A stretch of DNA of 64,000 nucleotides from Armigeres subalbatus (GCF_024139115.2 NC_085141.1:379574278-379638277); one strand, 5' to 3'; numbered from the stretch's first letter, positions 9,312 to 21,227 are shown. A program made the numbers and translations. The notes: a model not told the origin generated them from the letters alone.

Positions 9312-11957
9312 TGGATCTAAATAATTGTGTGAAAGTTCTAAATTGGAATGCCCGCTCTCTAAAGGGTAAGGAAGATGAATTATTCAACTTCCTTTCAGTT
9401 CATAATGTGCATATTGCCATTATAACTGAAACGTATTTAAAACCAGGACTCTCCATTAAAAGAGATCCAAACTATTTTATCTACAGAAATGATCGTCTTG
9501 ACAGCGCCTGTGGTGGGGTCGCCATTGTCATTAATAGACGTATCAAACATAAATTATTTTCTTCGTTTGAAACCAAAGTTTTTGAAACCTTGGGAGTTTC
9601 TGTTGAAACAAATTTTGGACAATTTTCCTTCATTGCAGCCTACTTGCCTTTTCAATGCAATGGGCAGCAAAAGAATTTATTGAAAGCTGATCTTCAAATT
9701 CTGACTCGCAACAAATCAAAATTCTTCGTAATTGGTGACTTCAATGCCAAACACCGTTCATGGAATAATGCTCAAAGCAATTCCAATGGTAACATTTTAT
9801 TTGAAGATTGTTCTGCGGGATATTATACTATTCAATATCCCAATGGACCAACTTGTTTTTCTTCCAGTCGAAATCCTTCTACAATTGATTTAGTTTTAAC
9901 GGATTCAAGTCAGCTGTGTGGCCAATTGGTAACTCATGCTGACTTTGACTCTGATCACCTTCCTGTGACATTTGAAATCTCACAAGAAGCCATTTATAAT
10001 CCAATCAGCTCTACTTTTAATTATCATAGAGCTGATTGGGATTCTATAAAACGTATATCGATAGGAATTTTGATGTTGATATTCCTCTCGATACCAAAAG
10101 TGATATTGATAATGCTCTCGTATCTTTGACAAATTTAATTGTCGAAGCCAGAGGCATTGCAATTCCGAAATGTGAAGTTAAATTCAACTCCATTATTATT
10201 GACGACGATCTTCAGCTACTGATCCGTCTTAAAAATGTGAGAAGAAGGCAATACCAAAGAACTCGCGATCCCGCGTTGAAAGTTATTTGGCGAGATTTGC
10301 AAAATGAAATTAAAAACGTTTCGCTATTCTGAGAAATACCAACTTTGAGAATAATGTCTCGAAGTTGGATCCCAGTTCGAAACCCTTTTGAAATTAACAA
10401 AATTCTTAAAAAACCTCAAAAGCCAATTCCAGCGCTTAAAGAGGGAAATAAAATTTTATTAACAAATGGCGAAAAGGCTCAAAAACTTGCTCAGCAGTTC
10501 GAGAGTGCCCATAATTTTAGTCTAGGTCTCACTAGTCCAATTGAGGATCAGGTTACACGGAGCTTCGAAGACATTCTCAATCAAGAGAATGTTTTGACCC
10601 TTCGTTGGGAACCAATTTGGATGAAGTGAGATCTATTACTAGAAAATTTAAAAATATGAAAGCCCAGGTGATGATGGTATTTTCTACATACTTATCAACA
10701 AACTTCCTGAGAGCTCTTTATCCGTTTTGGTTAATTTATTAAACAAATGTTTTCAATTGGCATACTTTCCAGATAAATGGAAAAACGCCAAAGTTGTTCC
10801 AATTTTGAAGCCGAACAAAAATCCCGCTGAGGCTTCTAGTTATCGCCTATTCAGTTAGCTTTCTTCAATAAGCAAACTGTTTGAAAAGATTATTTTAAAT
10901 AGAATGATGGTTCATATTAATGACAATTCTATTTTTGCTGATGAGCAATTTGGTTTTCGCCATGGGCATTCAACCACTCATCAGTTATTAAGAGTTACGA
11001 ACTTAATTCGGCTCAACAAATCTGAAGGATATTCGACTGGAGTTGCTCTTCTTGATATAGAGAAAGCATTTGACAGTGTTTGGCATGAAGGTTTGATTGT
11101 AAAATTGATGAATTTTAATTTTCCTCTGTACATCATTAAACTGATCCAAAATTATTTATCAGATCGCTCGCTGCAGGTAAACTATCTGAATACTAAATCT
11201 GATAGATTACCTGTAAGGGCTGGTGTCCCCCAAGGCAGCATACTGGGGCCCATATTGTATAACATGTTTACTTCTGACTTACCTGATTTACCACCAGGGT
11301 GTCAAAAATCTTTGTTTGCAGATGACACGGGCCTTTCAGCCAAAGGGCGAAGCCTTCGTGTCATTTGTAGTAGATTGCAAAAAAGTTTGGATATTTTCTC
11401 CACTTACTTGCAAAAATGGAAAATTTCCCCGAATGCTTCCAAAACTCAGCTTATAATTTTCCCACATAAGCCGAGAGCTTCTTATTTGAAACCTTCTAGC
11501 AGACATATTGTCACTATGAATGGGGTTCCAATTAATTGGTCTAGCGAAGCTAAATATTTAGGACTTCTGCTAGATCAAAACTTTTAAAAATCACATTGAA
11601 GGCCTTCAAGCCAAATGTAACAAATATATTAAGTGTCTATATCCACTTATAAACAGAAAATCAAAACTTTGTCTTAAGAACAAACTTTTGATTTACAAAC
11701 AAATTTTTAGACCTGCCATGTTGTATGCTGTGCCAATATGGGCTAGTTGCTGCAATACCAGAAAGAAGGCACTCCAGAGGATTCAAAATAAAATTTTGAA
11801 AATGATTCTGAAGTTGCCTCCGTGGTATAGTACCAATGAACTTCATAGAATTTCTAATATTGAGACATTGCAACAAATGTCCAACAAAATAATTTCCAAT
11901 TTTAGACAAAAATCGTTGCAATCTTCTATTGCAACGATTAACTCCTTGTACCCTTAG
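9311..11957 (+). pseudogene. LINE ORF2 (endonuclease plus reverse transcriptase), broken
   Basis: The ATG at 9311 opens MDLNNCVKVLNWNARS. Endonuclease landmarks of the APE type are NWNARS, ITETYL, IGDFNAKH and SDHLPV, all before about 9980. The frame shifts near 10050 and 10330 and again near 10640. The RT region shows DIEKAFDSVWHEG, RAGVPQGSILGP and the catalytic FADDT (about 11310), with a TAG near 10857 where a SYRPISLL-like motif is expected. Another shift near 11583 leads to the C-terminal part ending at TAG 11955-11957. It would nick the target and prime reverse transcription if intact. Confidence 0.88.
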
Positions 11958-12173
11958 TATAAAATAGGTTAAGTTTAGTTAAAGTTGAAAACATTGTAAT
12001 TCCTACATGGTTCAATTCAACCAGAGGAAATATTCTAACTGCCAGAGGCAATTGAAATGTATTAATAATAACTAAAAGCGTAACATAGCAAATAAGGATG
12101 ATAGTGTTAAGAAAACACGGAACACCTAGTCTAAGAGATGAATGCATGTATTAGATAATTAGCAAATAAAATT

Positions 12174-12206
<33 letters not shown>

Positions 12207-12210
<4 letters not shown>

Positions 12211-13503
12211 AATGAGAAAAAGCCAAGATATAAGTAATGCTACACCAAAAACTTATTGTTATAAAGAATGCCGAAAACTAAGAAACTTTTGTTATACCTG
12301 TTTGCACTCGGATTGTGCCCGTCCCAATGCGTATTTCCGATATCGCCTTCTATAATGTTAACCTACTTTATGTCGCATTCCATTTTTATCCTATCGCTTG
12401 CGTCGATTATCGATATTTATTATCGCACCGAGACAAATTTGTGCGAAAGCAGAGCACGAAAAAGTTTTCTAATTAATTCGCCATCGTCCTTCGCACCAAC
12501 CGCCTCAATAGATGGATAGTCAGTCGGTTGAAAAACGACGATGATCACGGAAAGCTCTTCTTTTTTTTCAGGTCGAACTCGACTCTGCTAAACTGACACT
12601 GAACCAGATAGACAGACCAAGGCGAACAGCCATGAATCGGAATAAATAGCGCGCAAACGGGAGCTCTGGGAGGAATTAACGAGCGTAAGCTGAGCGCAAA
12701 TATCGACTTTATTTAGCCCTCCCCTCCCTCCACCCATCGCGCCTTGTGGCACGATGACGCGACGGTTGGCGGAAGGATGTTTGTTTCCAGGACCTGGGAT
12801 GGTTTTTGCTCGTATTGTTCGCGTGACGGGATCAACTTACTTATTGTTCGCCGACGGAACAAGCGTTTTACGATTGCTTGCTGCAATGGTGGAATTATAG
12901 TTGGACTCGTAAAAGATTATTATTGAGTGTGAATGGAAATATGTTTAATGAGCGATTTTAGTTCTTTCTTGAAATTGTTTCTGTGCCAGCTATTTGTGTT
13001 TGTATTCACAAATCAACAAAAAAAAACGGGCTATAGCCTTTCAATACTTGCATGTTAGGATACTGAACAGCGAAAATTGTTTTTTATCTTTGTTACGTTG
13101 CAGCATGCACGAGAAAATGTTCCAGATGCAGTTAAGGGAAATGTATAAAAAATTTCATGGGATTTCTATTTTACTAATTTGTGTATAACTTTTTTCCAAA
13201 GTTATCTACAATTCGGTTGTTTTGCTTAACATGTTACTCTTAAAGGATCCTAGAACTTTGCCAAGCAGATCATAGTTCTAAATACTAAATTAAAAAATAT
13301 CACGGAATGTCATGACATAAATGTCATTTGACACTAATTCGGCTCTCATATCGCCAATTTCAGATTTAGAGCAATGACCTATTACAAAAAGCTTTAGTAT
13401 CCTTTAAAGGCTACATGTTTATATAAACAATACAATTGTGAATAACTTGTTTGAAAATCGATTAATAAATTAGTCCCATGACATTAAAATGACATTTGCC
13501 GTC
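12207..13503. other. Unassigned flank of the LINE
   Basis: No recognised coding or transposon signal. Moderate GC around 12490-12900, AT-rich after that. A short plus-strand ORF near 12744-12926 has no visible motif. Confidence 0.3.
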
Positions 13504-13516
13504 ACTGTCCAGATGT

Positions 13517-13573
13517 TTTTTTTTTTGTCTTTATTAAGGAGACTTTCAGCCCGAGGCTGGGTCGTCTCCGGCT
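13517..13573 (-). mobile_element. 57-bp retroelement insertion with target duplication
   Basis: The insert is flanked by ACTGTCCAGATGT at 13504-13516 and 13574-13586. On the minus strand it ends in AATAAAGAC plus a poly(A) tail. Only about 47 bases of element precede the tail. It is a second copy of 289-340. The tail and TSD are hallmarks of target-primed reverse transcription with extreme 5' truncation. Confidence 0.85.
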
Positions 13574-13631
13574 ACTGTCCAGATGTGTTTATCGCCTATT
13601 ATGTGACATTTGTCCATAAACAAAATTGATT

Positions 13632-14371
13632 TGTACCGTGGGGGACCGAAATAGCAACCGTATAGCAACGAAATCCGTCCACTTTAAGAAATATCTATAA
13701 ATTATAAGGGATTTAAAGTAAATTATTTACGTTGTGAAGTTTCGACTGAATTTTGTTATAATATAATAAGACCGCTAAGCCAATAAAACAATACGTAAAT
13801 TATTTACAAATAATTTATCTTATCCTGTTCATATACTTGACAGTAAGCTTTTAGGCCATTGAGATGGAAAGTAGGCAATTAAAACTGAAATAAAAACAAC
13901 ATAAATCAAAAACAAATCACCACCCACCAAACGCATAGTTTCTGATGCCATGTTATGCGTGTATAACATAAATGCATTAAAATTACGTGCGGTTTAATTG
14001 CAAATTACGATTATTAAAGTAAAATAAGCGGAATACAAATCAAAGGCATTGCTTCTCAAGGCTTTAACTATTTACAAGGGTAGTTGAGTCAATTAGTCTG
14101 CTACAATTAATATATTTAGTCATCCTTTGATCCTTTGATTCGAAATCCGTCCACGGTGGACGGATTTCGGTTCAAGAGGTGTTGCTTTAATTCATCATGT
14201 AATCATATTTTTTTAAATTGCAATGTGTAAATGAGCAACGCTTTGAAAATAGTGGCATTTGTGCTCCTGTATCAACGATAAACGTTTCAATTGCATTTGT
14301 TTTCAATTTTCTAGACCCTTTTTCGCATACTGAAGTGTTTAATTTTACGGATTTCGATGCCCCACGGTACA
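13632..14371. mobile_element. 740-bp segment with 21-bp terminal inverted repeats
   Basis: The left end TGTACCGTGGGG followed by CGAAAT is repeated in inverse at the right end (18 of 21 positions match). The inner word GAAATCCGTCCAC occurs at 13670 and inside a 27-bp palindrome at 14142-14168. No target duplication is clear. A protease-like reading frame overlaps the right end, so the segment may be part of a larger element. Confidence 0.4.
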
Positions 14372-14384
14372 CTACACGGTTCAC
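14187..14384 (-). pseudogene. Possible retropepsin fragment (DTGA motif)
   Basis: A 65-residue minus-strand frame contains FIVDTGAQMPLFS, which resembles the active-site turn of aspartic proteases of LTR elements (hydrophobic-DTGA/S-hydrophobic). It is short, lacks a second protease motif and has no LTR nearby. It could be chance. If real, it is a relic of an LTR retrotransposon pol region. Confidence 0.25.
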
Positions 14385-14389
14385 TAGTT

Positions 14390-14720
14390 GAACTTTTGTG
14401 GTATACCCCTATTTGCTATAAACTCCGCATCTTGTAGGTTGATCACCATTTCTCAAGTAAACAACTCAAGACGCGTCTGTTCCCAGTCCGGCAAAATTGA
14501 ATTAATAAAACTCACTACCTTTCCAGGATTTGCCTTCCGAATTTCACTTGGTTGCATAAAGCCACTATTTAGAAATTTGGATCTACATGTTGTACTATGC
14601 ATAACAACTGCCAAGCAGATGTTCCGAGGTTTCACGTTCCATGTTACAGAAACGACAGATATCATTCTGAACCTGAACCATTCTGAGCACACTTTTAGGC
14701 GACCATCCAGTTAGTCGTCA
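14390..14720 (-). pseudogene. LINE ORF2 C-terminal remnant (Cys-His knuckle)
   Basis: The minus strand encodes CRFCNMERETSEHLLGSC, the CX2CX8HX4C-type knuckle found near the C-terminus of many RT-encoding LINEs. After a stop, SGFMQPSEIRKANPGKVV and SFINSILPDW follow in another frame, a usual tail. No upstream RT is present, so it is 5' truncated. The clade is uncertain. Confidence 0.6.
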
Positions 14721-14926
14721 ACCTTTGTGTTTCCCAGGATTTCAATTCCATTTTTATGGTACAGTATGATATATCACAGAAAGATTCTGGGCCAATGAAC
14801 ATTTCGTCCTTTTTCCATCGTAGTGGATCCTCCAATGCCTAACGTCAGATTTATTAAGGTCCGTTTTGCCTTTCGTCATTATGCCTAACGTACTTATGCC
14901 TATCATCGCGAACCCAGGCCGAACAG

Positions 14927-15965
14927 GTCATTTGGCCGAAAATCACGTTTGACGAAAATGATCATTTGACACAAAGGGTCATTTGGCCGATTAGGAAAAG
15001 ATATTTTAGTTACTAGATAAAGATTGTCGCTTCGGTTCCCTTTGTTCTGCTGTCCAGAACATGTTGGGTACCAAGTTGTCAAATCGTATGGATTTTCCTT
15101 CTTTGACATTTAGCTCCCCTATCCTCGCCAGCAAAAGATGTTCCGCCCAAGCAGCACAACTTGTTTCACTACTAAACATTTCACTGTGTTGCAACTGTTC
15201 GAGAAGAATCAATCTTTGCGTATGTACCATCAAAAAACAAATAAAATAAAAATATAAAACTGGCTTTGTTTTATGAATCTTGTGATAGATAGTCCTTCAC
15301 TCTACCACAGACCTATTCAACACTTCGAAGGGACTGCATGTTGACTCACCATAAAAACCATACGATTATGAAGTTTTGTACTCGGGTTTTCTGTTACTTG
15401 ATTGCACCATCACCGGAAAAAATTGTGAGTTGTCAAAACGTTGAACTATGCTAAATTAAACATGAAAACACACACAACTTACCTGCAACTTAATTTAAAC
15501 AAACAAATAAATTTTGAAAGACGCATTGAAGTTACATGGTACAAAATATGCAACTTTATGATTTTGTTTCGTGTTTGCAACATAAAGTGCAGTATGCTTT
15601 AGTTGTTTGTTTCCAAATGTCAAACACGTACTGCATTGCAATGTTAATGAAACATTGATCACAACTCGAACGTTTTTGACATCTTGATGCAACTTTTTCG
15701 TGCTTTGATGTTTTTCCAATGCCTTTAATGAAACAGAATAGGAACAAGGTGCTTTTTAGAAGATGTTGCTTGTGCTACTTGGGTGGACAGCGACGACAGC
15801 GACAATCTTTAGCTGGTAACTAAAATATCTTTTCGATTAGGTCATACGCATGGAAATGATTTTGACTGGACCTGTTTGGTTCAGTGTACGGCTGAAATGG
15901 TTTTTCGGCAAAAAAGCTCATTTGGCCAAATCGGTCCTACGGCCAAAAATGACTATTGACTGAAC
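14927..15965. mobile_element. Probable fold-back element with GGCCGAA-type ends
   Basis: The left end (14927-15000) has GGTCATTTGGCCGA words. The right end (15888-15965) has the complement (TTTTTCGGCAAAAAAGCTCA, TTTGGCCAAATCGG). The middle has no clear gene. It resembles the better-preserved elements at 21228-22675 and 34250-36005. Boundaries are approximate. Confidence 0.45.
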
Positions 15966-16429
15966 TGAAGATAGAACGTTTCAGCACAATGCCAATAACT
16001 TCGCCGGGTAAACTATAATCTTCTCGAGGATTTCAGCATAACATTCTATATTCAATTTTAATTTTGGATGAGTGTCATGGCTCTTCATCGCAAATGGTGC
16101 CATCCAGTTTCAAATTACTGTTTTTCGAAATCTCTGCATACAGACGGCGCATCAAAAACTTTAAAATAAGTTTTTTCATACACACTTGGGTCACTCTAAT
16201 TGGACCCCATGTAAACGAGGAAAAAAACAGTTCACTTAGAATCTTTACAAATGTAATGAACCAATTAGCATACAACGTTACAGAATTGGCGGAATTTTCA
16301 TTGCTATCGGCAAACGACCGTACGCGTCCGAGGGAGGTAAACCACAGGGAAAAACTTATTCAAATGCACACATATGATTTTTTTATAACTTTATTCGGGG
16401 AATTTTGAAAGAATCTTCAGTACTTCACC
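15966..16429. other. Unassigned spacer
   Basis: A plus-strand frame of 114 codons starts at 16064 but shows no motif or domain. No repeat signal is recognised. Confidence 0.25.
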
Positions 16430-17137
16430 TGTCAGTGATGATGCAAGTGCTAGGAAGCCACTGGCTAAGGGGGGACTGACACCAGCATCACTGAGGTCCA
16501 ACCAAGGAAACTCCGCAGATAGCGGAGCTTGAAGCTTTGATCAATAAAAAATCTTTAAATTAAACACATTAAAATAAACTATAGAAAATTGTTGGGCGAT
16601 GAAAGCTGGACGAAAAAGCGTCAGATACGGTAGCATAGGTTGTCATCCACGTTGAAGTCCCTCATCACTGGACTTAACTGGTAACCAGTAATGGTAACGG
16701 AAATCCGATGGTCCAATGGTAAAGTGCATAGTTCTGCGGAGATACTACTGTAGTCAGTTAGATCTGAGTATAACACCGTTCCGTAGCTGACTAAGAAAAG
16801 GGAAAGACTTCAGACTGAAAAATTTTCATGACCTCTTTCGAGCAGAGGGTTTCTGCAGAAGTGATCAAATTATAAGTCGATAAATTGTTTAGATCGCTCA
16901 TTAACGAAACACAGGGCGTCGCAGAGCGCGTGAGGACTCTGAAAGCGGCAGTTTTTAAGGGGCAGTATCATCGGCTAGGGCGTCACGAATACTAGAAGGT
17001 ATACCGTTGTTGGACCGAAGAAATTCGAATTGAGGGCAATGGCAAATTACGTGTTCAACGGAGTTTTCGAATCAACAGACTTCGCACACTCTCCGAAATT
17101 GTGCGAGAATCTGGTGTTTTCCGCCGGTATCAGGTAT
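16430..17137 (-). pseudogene. LINE C-terminus and 3' UTR remnant, copy 3
   Basis: 16940-17137 matches 18776-18965 closely: both carry the minus-strand knuckle with CEV/EVCGVENSVEHVICHC-type coding near 17070-17110. Homology stops abruptly at about 17137. The part from 16430 to 16915 is probably 3' UTR but differs from copy 2. Confidence 0.5.
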
Positions 17138-17223
17138 CAGGTATCAGAACGTCGGCTCAGGAGGCACGTTCCCCTCAATTTGGGAGATTTGTGCCATCGC
17201 CTTCACTGGCCTTTCTCATCATT

Positions 17224-17429
17224 TCTCGGGTACTTATTCAAAAGGACGTATGTGATTTTGTAAACAAAGATTCAAACGTCGATTTGTCCAATCTGATGGC
17301 ACTCCTACGCAAACCAACACCATCTGTCTATGGTGATGGTTTGCGAGGGAGGGCTATCAGATCGGACAAATCGACGTTTGAATCTTTGTTTACAAAATCA
17401 CATACGTCCTTTTGAATAAGTACCCGAGA
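17224..17429. mobile_element. 206-bp fold-back MITE with 77-bp arms
   Basis: Arms 17224-17300 and 17353-17429 are reverse complements with about two mismatches. They begin TCTCGGGTACTTATTCAAAA. The 52-bp centre is itself partly palindromic (GCAAACC..ACACCATC against GTGATGGTTTGC). It has no coding capacity and no certain target duplication. Confidence 0.8.
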
Positions 17430-17589
17430 TTTACCTGACGGAAAAGGAAGTGAAAAGGGGAAAGGAAGAGGAAGTGAAGTTGGAAAGGAGAATGGAACCA
17501 TTTATAGGAATGCCAATTATGTAGACTCACTCGCATTTAGCTAGGGACTAAAGAGAGGTGTCACAAAAACACAGAGGACGTAACAATGG

Positions 17590-18430
17590 ACGAACGTCAA
17601 AGACGAAACACAGAGTGCACTGTGAAAAACGCTTAATGCGAATCCATATAGGTGGCAATTTGTTGAAAACTAAGTAAAACATAAATTCATAACCCCACTC
17701 TTATTTAACCTCACGTTGAGATTGAACAAGTGTAGCCGAAGCCGTACGTCAAGGACGAGACACAGAGTACACTGGAAAAAACGCATGATGCGAATCCATA
17801 AAGGTAACATACACAAAGTACATTGTAAAAACGCATAATGCGAATCCATATAGGTGACAATTTGTTGAAAAAAACTAAGTAAAAAAACATTTTCATAACC
17901 CCACCCTTATTCAACCTCAAGTTGAGATTAAACAAGAGTAGCTGAAGCCGAACGTCAAAGACGAAACACAGAGTACACTGTGAAAAGCGTATAATGCGAA
18001 TCCATATAGGTGACAAACACAAAGTACATTGTAAAAAAATGCATAATGCGAATCCATATAGGTGGAAGTTTGTTGAAAAACTAAGTAAAACACATATTCA
18101 TATTTGTCATAAGACGAGTTAATACAACCCCATTGAATTCCACCACTTAATTGTATCTTGACAGATACGTACTTCGACCTCAACAGTAAGGCCGTCTTCA
18201 GTGTCTCGTACTTGACTCGACTCGACTCGACGACATATTTATAACACCACACTCACGTTGAGATTGAACAAGAGTAGCCAAAGCCGAACGTCAAAGACGA
18301 GACACAGAGTACACTGTGAAAAACGCATAATGCGAATCCATATAGGTGACAATTTGTTGAAAACTAATTAAAACACATATTCATGACCCCTCTCTTATTT
18401 AACCTCACCATGCGGTTGAATAAGAGTAGC
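17590..18430. repeat. Satellite-like tandem repeat, about four units
   Basis: The phrase ACGTCAAAGACGAAACACAG (and variants) recurs at 17594, 17746, 17952 and 18288, each time followed by GCATAATGCGAATCCATA and a short hairpin word (CTTATTTAACCTCA and its complement). Units are roughly 150-205 bp. The last interval is longer because a Penelope-like fragment (18104-18234) sits in it. Minus-strand ORFs here are shadows of the repeat. Confidence 0.75.
18104..18234 (-). mobile_element. Penelope-like fragment with hammerhead-like core
   Basis: On the minus strand: GTCGAGTCAAGTACGAGACA, then CTGAAGA, a stem GGCC/GGTC, GAAG, then TACGTATC and TGTC. This is the order of a hammerhead ribozyme. It interrupts the satellite unit. 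Related copies are at 25912-26034 and 62404-62545. Naming it Penelope-like is inference from the CTGAAGA..GGTCGAAA signature. Confidence 0.5.
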
Positions 18431-18439
18431 CGATTATCT

Positions 18440-19303
18440 CGGAGAAGTAAAAAGTCAACTACGCCATAGCTCCGGTTAGCGCAGCGAGGGCTAAAATACT
18501 GTGAAGGGGGCCCTGGTGCTTCCCAGGCTCCGTTTGAGGTTAGGTTCTTATTAGACCCCCCCTAACCATTCATTCGTAGGCACGGTAAGCATAAAGCCGC
18601 ATCACACCGATAATTAGGGGTCACCTGTATGGTGGACTTTTACCACTGGAACAGGCAATCCGTAATGTTATTCTTAGCCAGATAACCAGCTGCCGACACT
18701 ACACGGCTATCTAGGCTGTTCGTGGAGCGAAGTTGACATTGACTTTACGTCAACTCTCAATGTGGCCGAACAGCCTCTGAAAGCGGCAGTTTTTAAGGGT
18801 AGTATCATCGGCTAGGGCGTCACGAATACTGGAAGATATACCGTTGTTGGATCGAAGAAATTCAAATTGAGGGCAATGGCAAATTACGTGTTCAACGGAG
18901 TTTTCGACTCCACAGACTTCGCACACTCTCCGAAATTGTGCGAGAATCTGGTGTTTTCCGCCGGTACAGAGGCGGGGAATAATTTGCTGGTCTTTAAGGT
19001 TGGTCATTCCAAGGAGTCGTAGTTCGTTAAAATTTTCGACGCCGAGGTAACCCACTATTTCTTCCAGTCCTGGTTGACAATTTTTCTTTCCCAGACGTTA
19101 ACATAGGCAGAGGGGGCCGATGTAATGTAGCGTCGGCCTCGATAACCGCCTCTAGCTAAAATATTCGCAGGGACGTTTCATGGCACCCCACAGTGCCCTG
19201 TGATCCAGGCAAATGTAATGGACTGAAATTGGCACGCAAGAAGGGCCTGAATCCATGGGTGATTCAGAAAGTCGCTTTAGAGCGTAGCGATGGCACTGGC
19301 GGA
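18440..19303 (-). pseudogene. LINE RNase H and C-terminus, copy 2, distal part
   Basis: On the minus strand from 19303: RNase H remnant (HPWIQALLACQF, then FAWITGHCGVP near 19180-19235), then a spacer, then an open frame (19055-18750) with CEVCGVENSVEHVICHCPQF, a LINE C-terminal knuckle. A 3' UTR runs to about 18440 (GGCCCTGGTGCTTCCCAGGC region). The proximal part is at 25521-25700, past the 6.2-kb insertion. Confidence 0.7.
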
Positions 19304-19888
19304 TAAGCATATGCGGTATTTCGAAAAATTTCGTTTCAGGTGGTTCGAAACGAAATTCCGCGGAATTTCGCGGAATTTGGGCATGGCGAAATCTGATTTC
19401 TTCATTTCGTTTCGTTTCGTGAAATTACAAAAATTTCGCTAGAAAAAAACAGCTTCTCACGAAATTTAACGGAATTTCGCGGAATTTCGAAACAAATTTA
19501 AACTTAAACCATACTTTATTTTATCAAAAATTTTGGCTGCGCCGCTGAACTAAATCATAAAACTATTTTCAAAACTTTATGTTATACAATTTTTTCTATT
19601 AACGCTTACTTCTTCTTCTTCAATGGTCCTACATTCCAACTGGAACTTGATCTGCTTTTCAACTTAGTATCTATTCTATCAGCAGTGTGTGCGCCGGTTA
19701 AAATACCGTCGGCGGCGGCGTTTGTCAGAATTTTGGCCGGCGGCGGCGGCGTATTCGGCGTCACACCGGAAGCCATTTTAGCCGACGGCGGTGGCAGCGT
19801 AAATCGGCGTGGCGTGGCGAGTTTTCGCGGAAAAACGTTAGGATACTGCATAGGAAATTTAATAGAATTTGCATTTTTTTTTAAATGC

Positions 19889-21055
19889 TACACGGAGAAA
19901 AATGTGTTAGAATCAACCATATGGATTCTGCAACTATAAAAATATTTATAGTTGATACAACCACAAATAGGATTGAATCAACAATACGGTCCATACGCGA
20001 TAGTTCACTGGTTTGTTTCTTGAATTATACCAACAGACTAGATACAGTCTAGTTGATTCAACTCTCGTATATATTTGTTTCAACCATGCTTCCCAGCTAT
20101 AACTGTCAAATAATCAGGGATCGTAATGCTCACTCATTCTCACGAGCAGATGATGCTCACTGACGCAGATTTTCACCGAAAAATCATTCTGCCTGAAAGA
20201 AAAAAAGACCTTATAGAACTGTTTGTCCCTCATTGTTCGATCAGCGAAAAGTTGATTTGCTTGTTTTCTCACTTCTTTTATCTTTTTCGTGCCTTCACCA
20301 TTGCAGACAAGGGTAGCCTTTATGGAACAAATACCTATCCCAACAAGCAGTCGTGGAGGTATGGCTAAAGTAATCGCAACCCAATGCTATTTTTTTGTGT
20401 TCTAGGTTCTAATCCCATTGCGGCTTTAATTTTTTTCATAAGCGCACACTGAAAATTATCGTGAAAAACGAATGAGGCGTAAGAATGATGAAATGATAAA
20501 AAATGTCATCAAATAGGCACATTTTCGTTTATTTTTCAAGCCTGTTTTAAAGAAAAAAGAACGAGTGAAATGTTTCTCGCCACAGACTGCCAAAAAAGAT
20601 TCTCCTTCGACCCAAAAATCGCTTGTTTTTGACTCACCAAAACGGAAAGTACAAACCCTGCAAATAATACATCAGAACAACAATATTCATGGTTGTTTTT
20701 ACGTGGTCGTGTTATGTGTCCGTTGTCTAAGTGTTCAGTCTGTACGACCTCTGGTGGAAGACGGTTTTCCTGTCGTTTTTTTTTATCAACAAAACAGGAA
20801 AAAGTTACTACAAGCAAATCTAGTTATCTTTATGGCGAGAGAGAGTCATCTACCGTATATCATAAGTCATAAGAACGAAATGTTTATTGTTTAAGTCATA
20901 CGATGCAGGATTGAAAAAAACAATGCAGTTCATTTGAATAAAGCAGTGAATCAGTGTTGAAACAACAAATTTGAAGATTGAATCAACAATATCCTCGTTG
21001 TTTGAAGCAACAAAGGAACAGTTGTTTCAATCGTACAGTATTCTTCCGCGTGATA
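19889..21055. mobile_element. Possible nested MITE with ACACGGAGAA end
   Basis: It starts ACACGGAGAAAAATGTG and ends with the loose complement ATTCTTCCGCGTG. Near both ends are words such as GAATCAACAATA and TTGATTCAACT. 20110-20215 resembles 53905-54000. Ends are weakly matched, so boundaries are uncertain. Confidence 0.35.
20110..20215. repeat. Dispersed repeat shared with 53905-54000
   Basis: Both places share GATCGT, then CTCACTCAT, CTCACGA, ATGCTCACT, and CCGAAAAATC followed by AAGAAAGA. The match is about 100 bp with scattered changes. No function is visible. Confidence 0.55.
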
Positions 21056-21227
21056 TATAATTTCCACTAAACCTTCTTAGAATTTAAACATTCAATTTAT
21101 TATTATTTTACGAAAAACTCTTTTGTTTTTCGGAATTTTGAATTCTTTGAATTTCTACGGGATATTCTTTGTTTTGCTCATAGGAAATTCTTCGAAAATT
21201 CTTCAGAAAATTACAAAAAATTGGAAA

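Larger units (their letters stand above)
7651..12206 (+). mobile_element. Nearly full-length Jockey-clade (Juan-like) LINE
   Basis: A 4.56-kb non-LTR retrotransposon bounded by the target duplication AACTCTAATGAGAA (7637-7650 and 12205-12218). It has a 5' UTR with an internal promoter-like start, ORF1 with zinc knuckles, ORF2 with endonuclease and reverse transcriptase, an AATAAA at 12165-12170, and a 26-base A run. There is no RNase H, as expected for Jockey. Several frameshifts and one stop make it non-functional. The intact TSD suggests a fairly recent insertion. Assignment to Juan is by overall resemblance only. Confidence 0.92.

Noticed and set aside
15006..15747. Minus ORFs of 63-75 codons as possible viral integration or host exon
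   Set aside because: No recognisable viral or domain motif; they lie inside a probable fold-back element.
17711..18252. Minus-strand Cys/Phe-rich ORFs of 103 and 111 codons
   Set aside because: They run over the tandem satellite and the Penelope-like fragment; same words repeat at satellite spacing.
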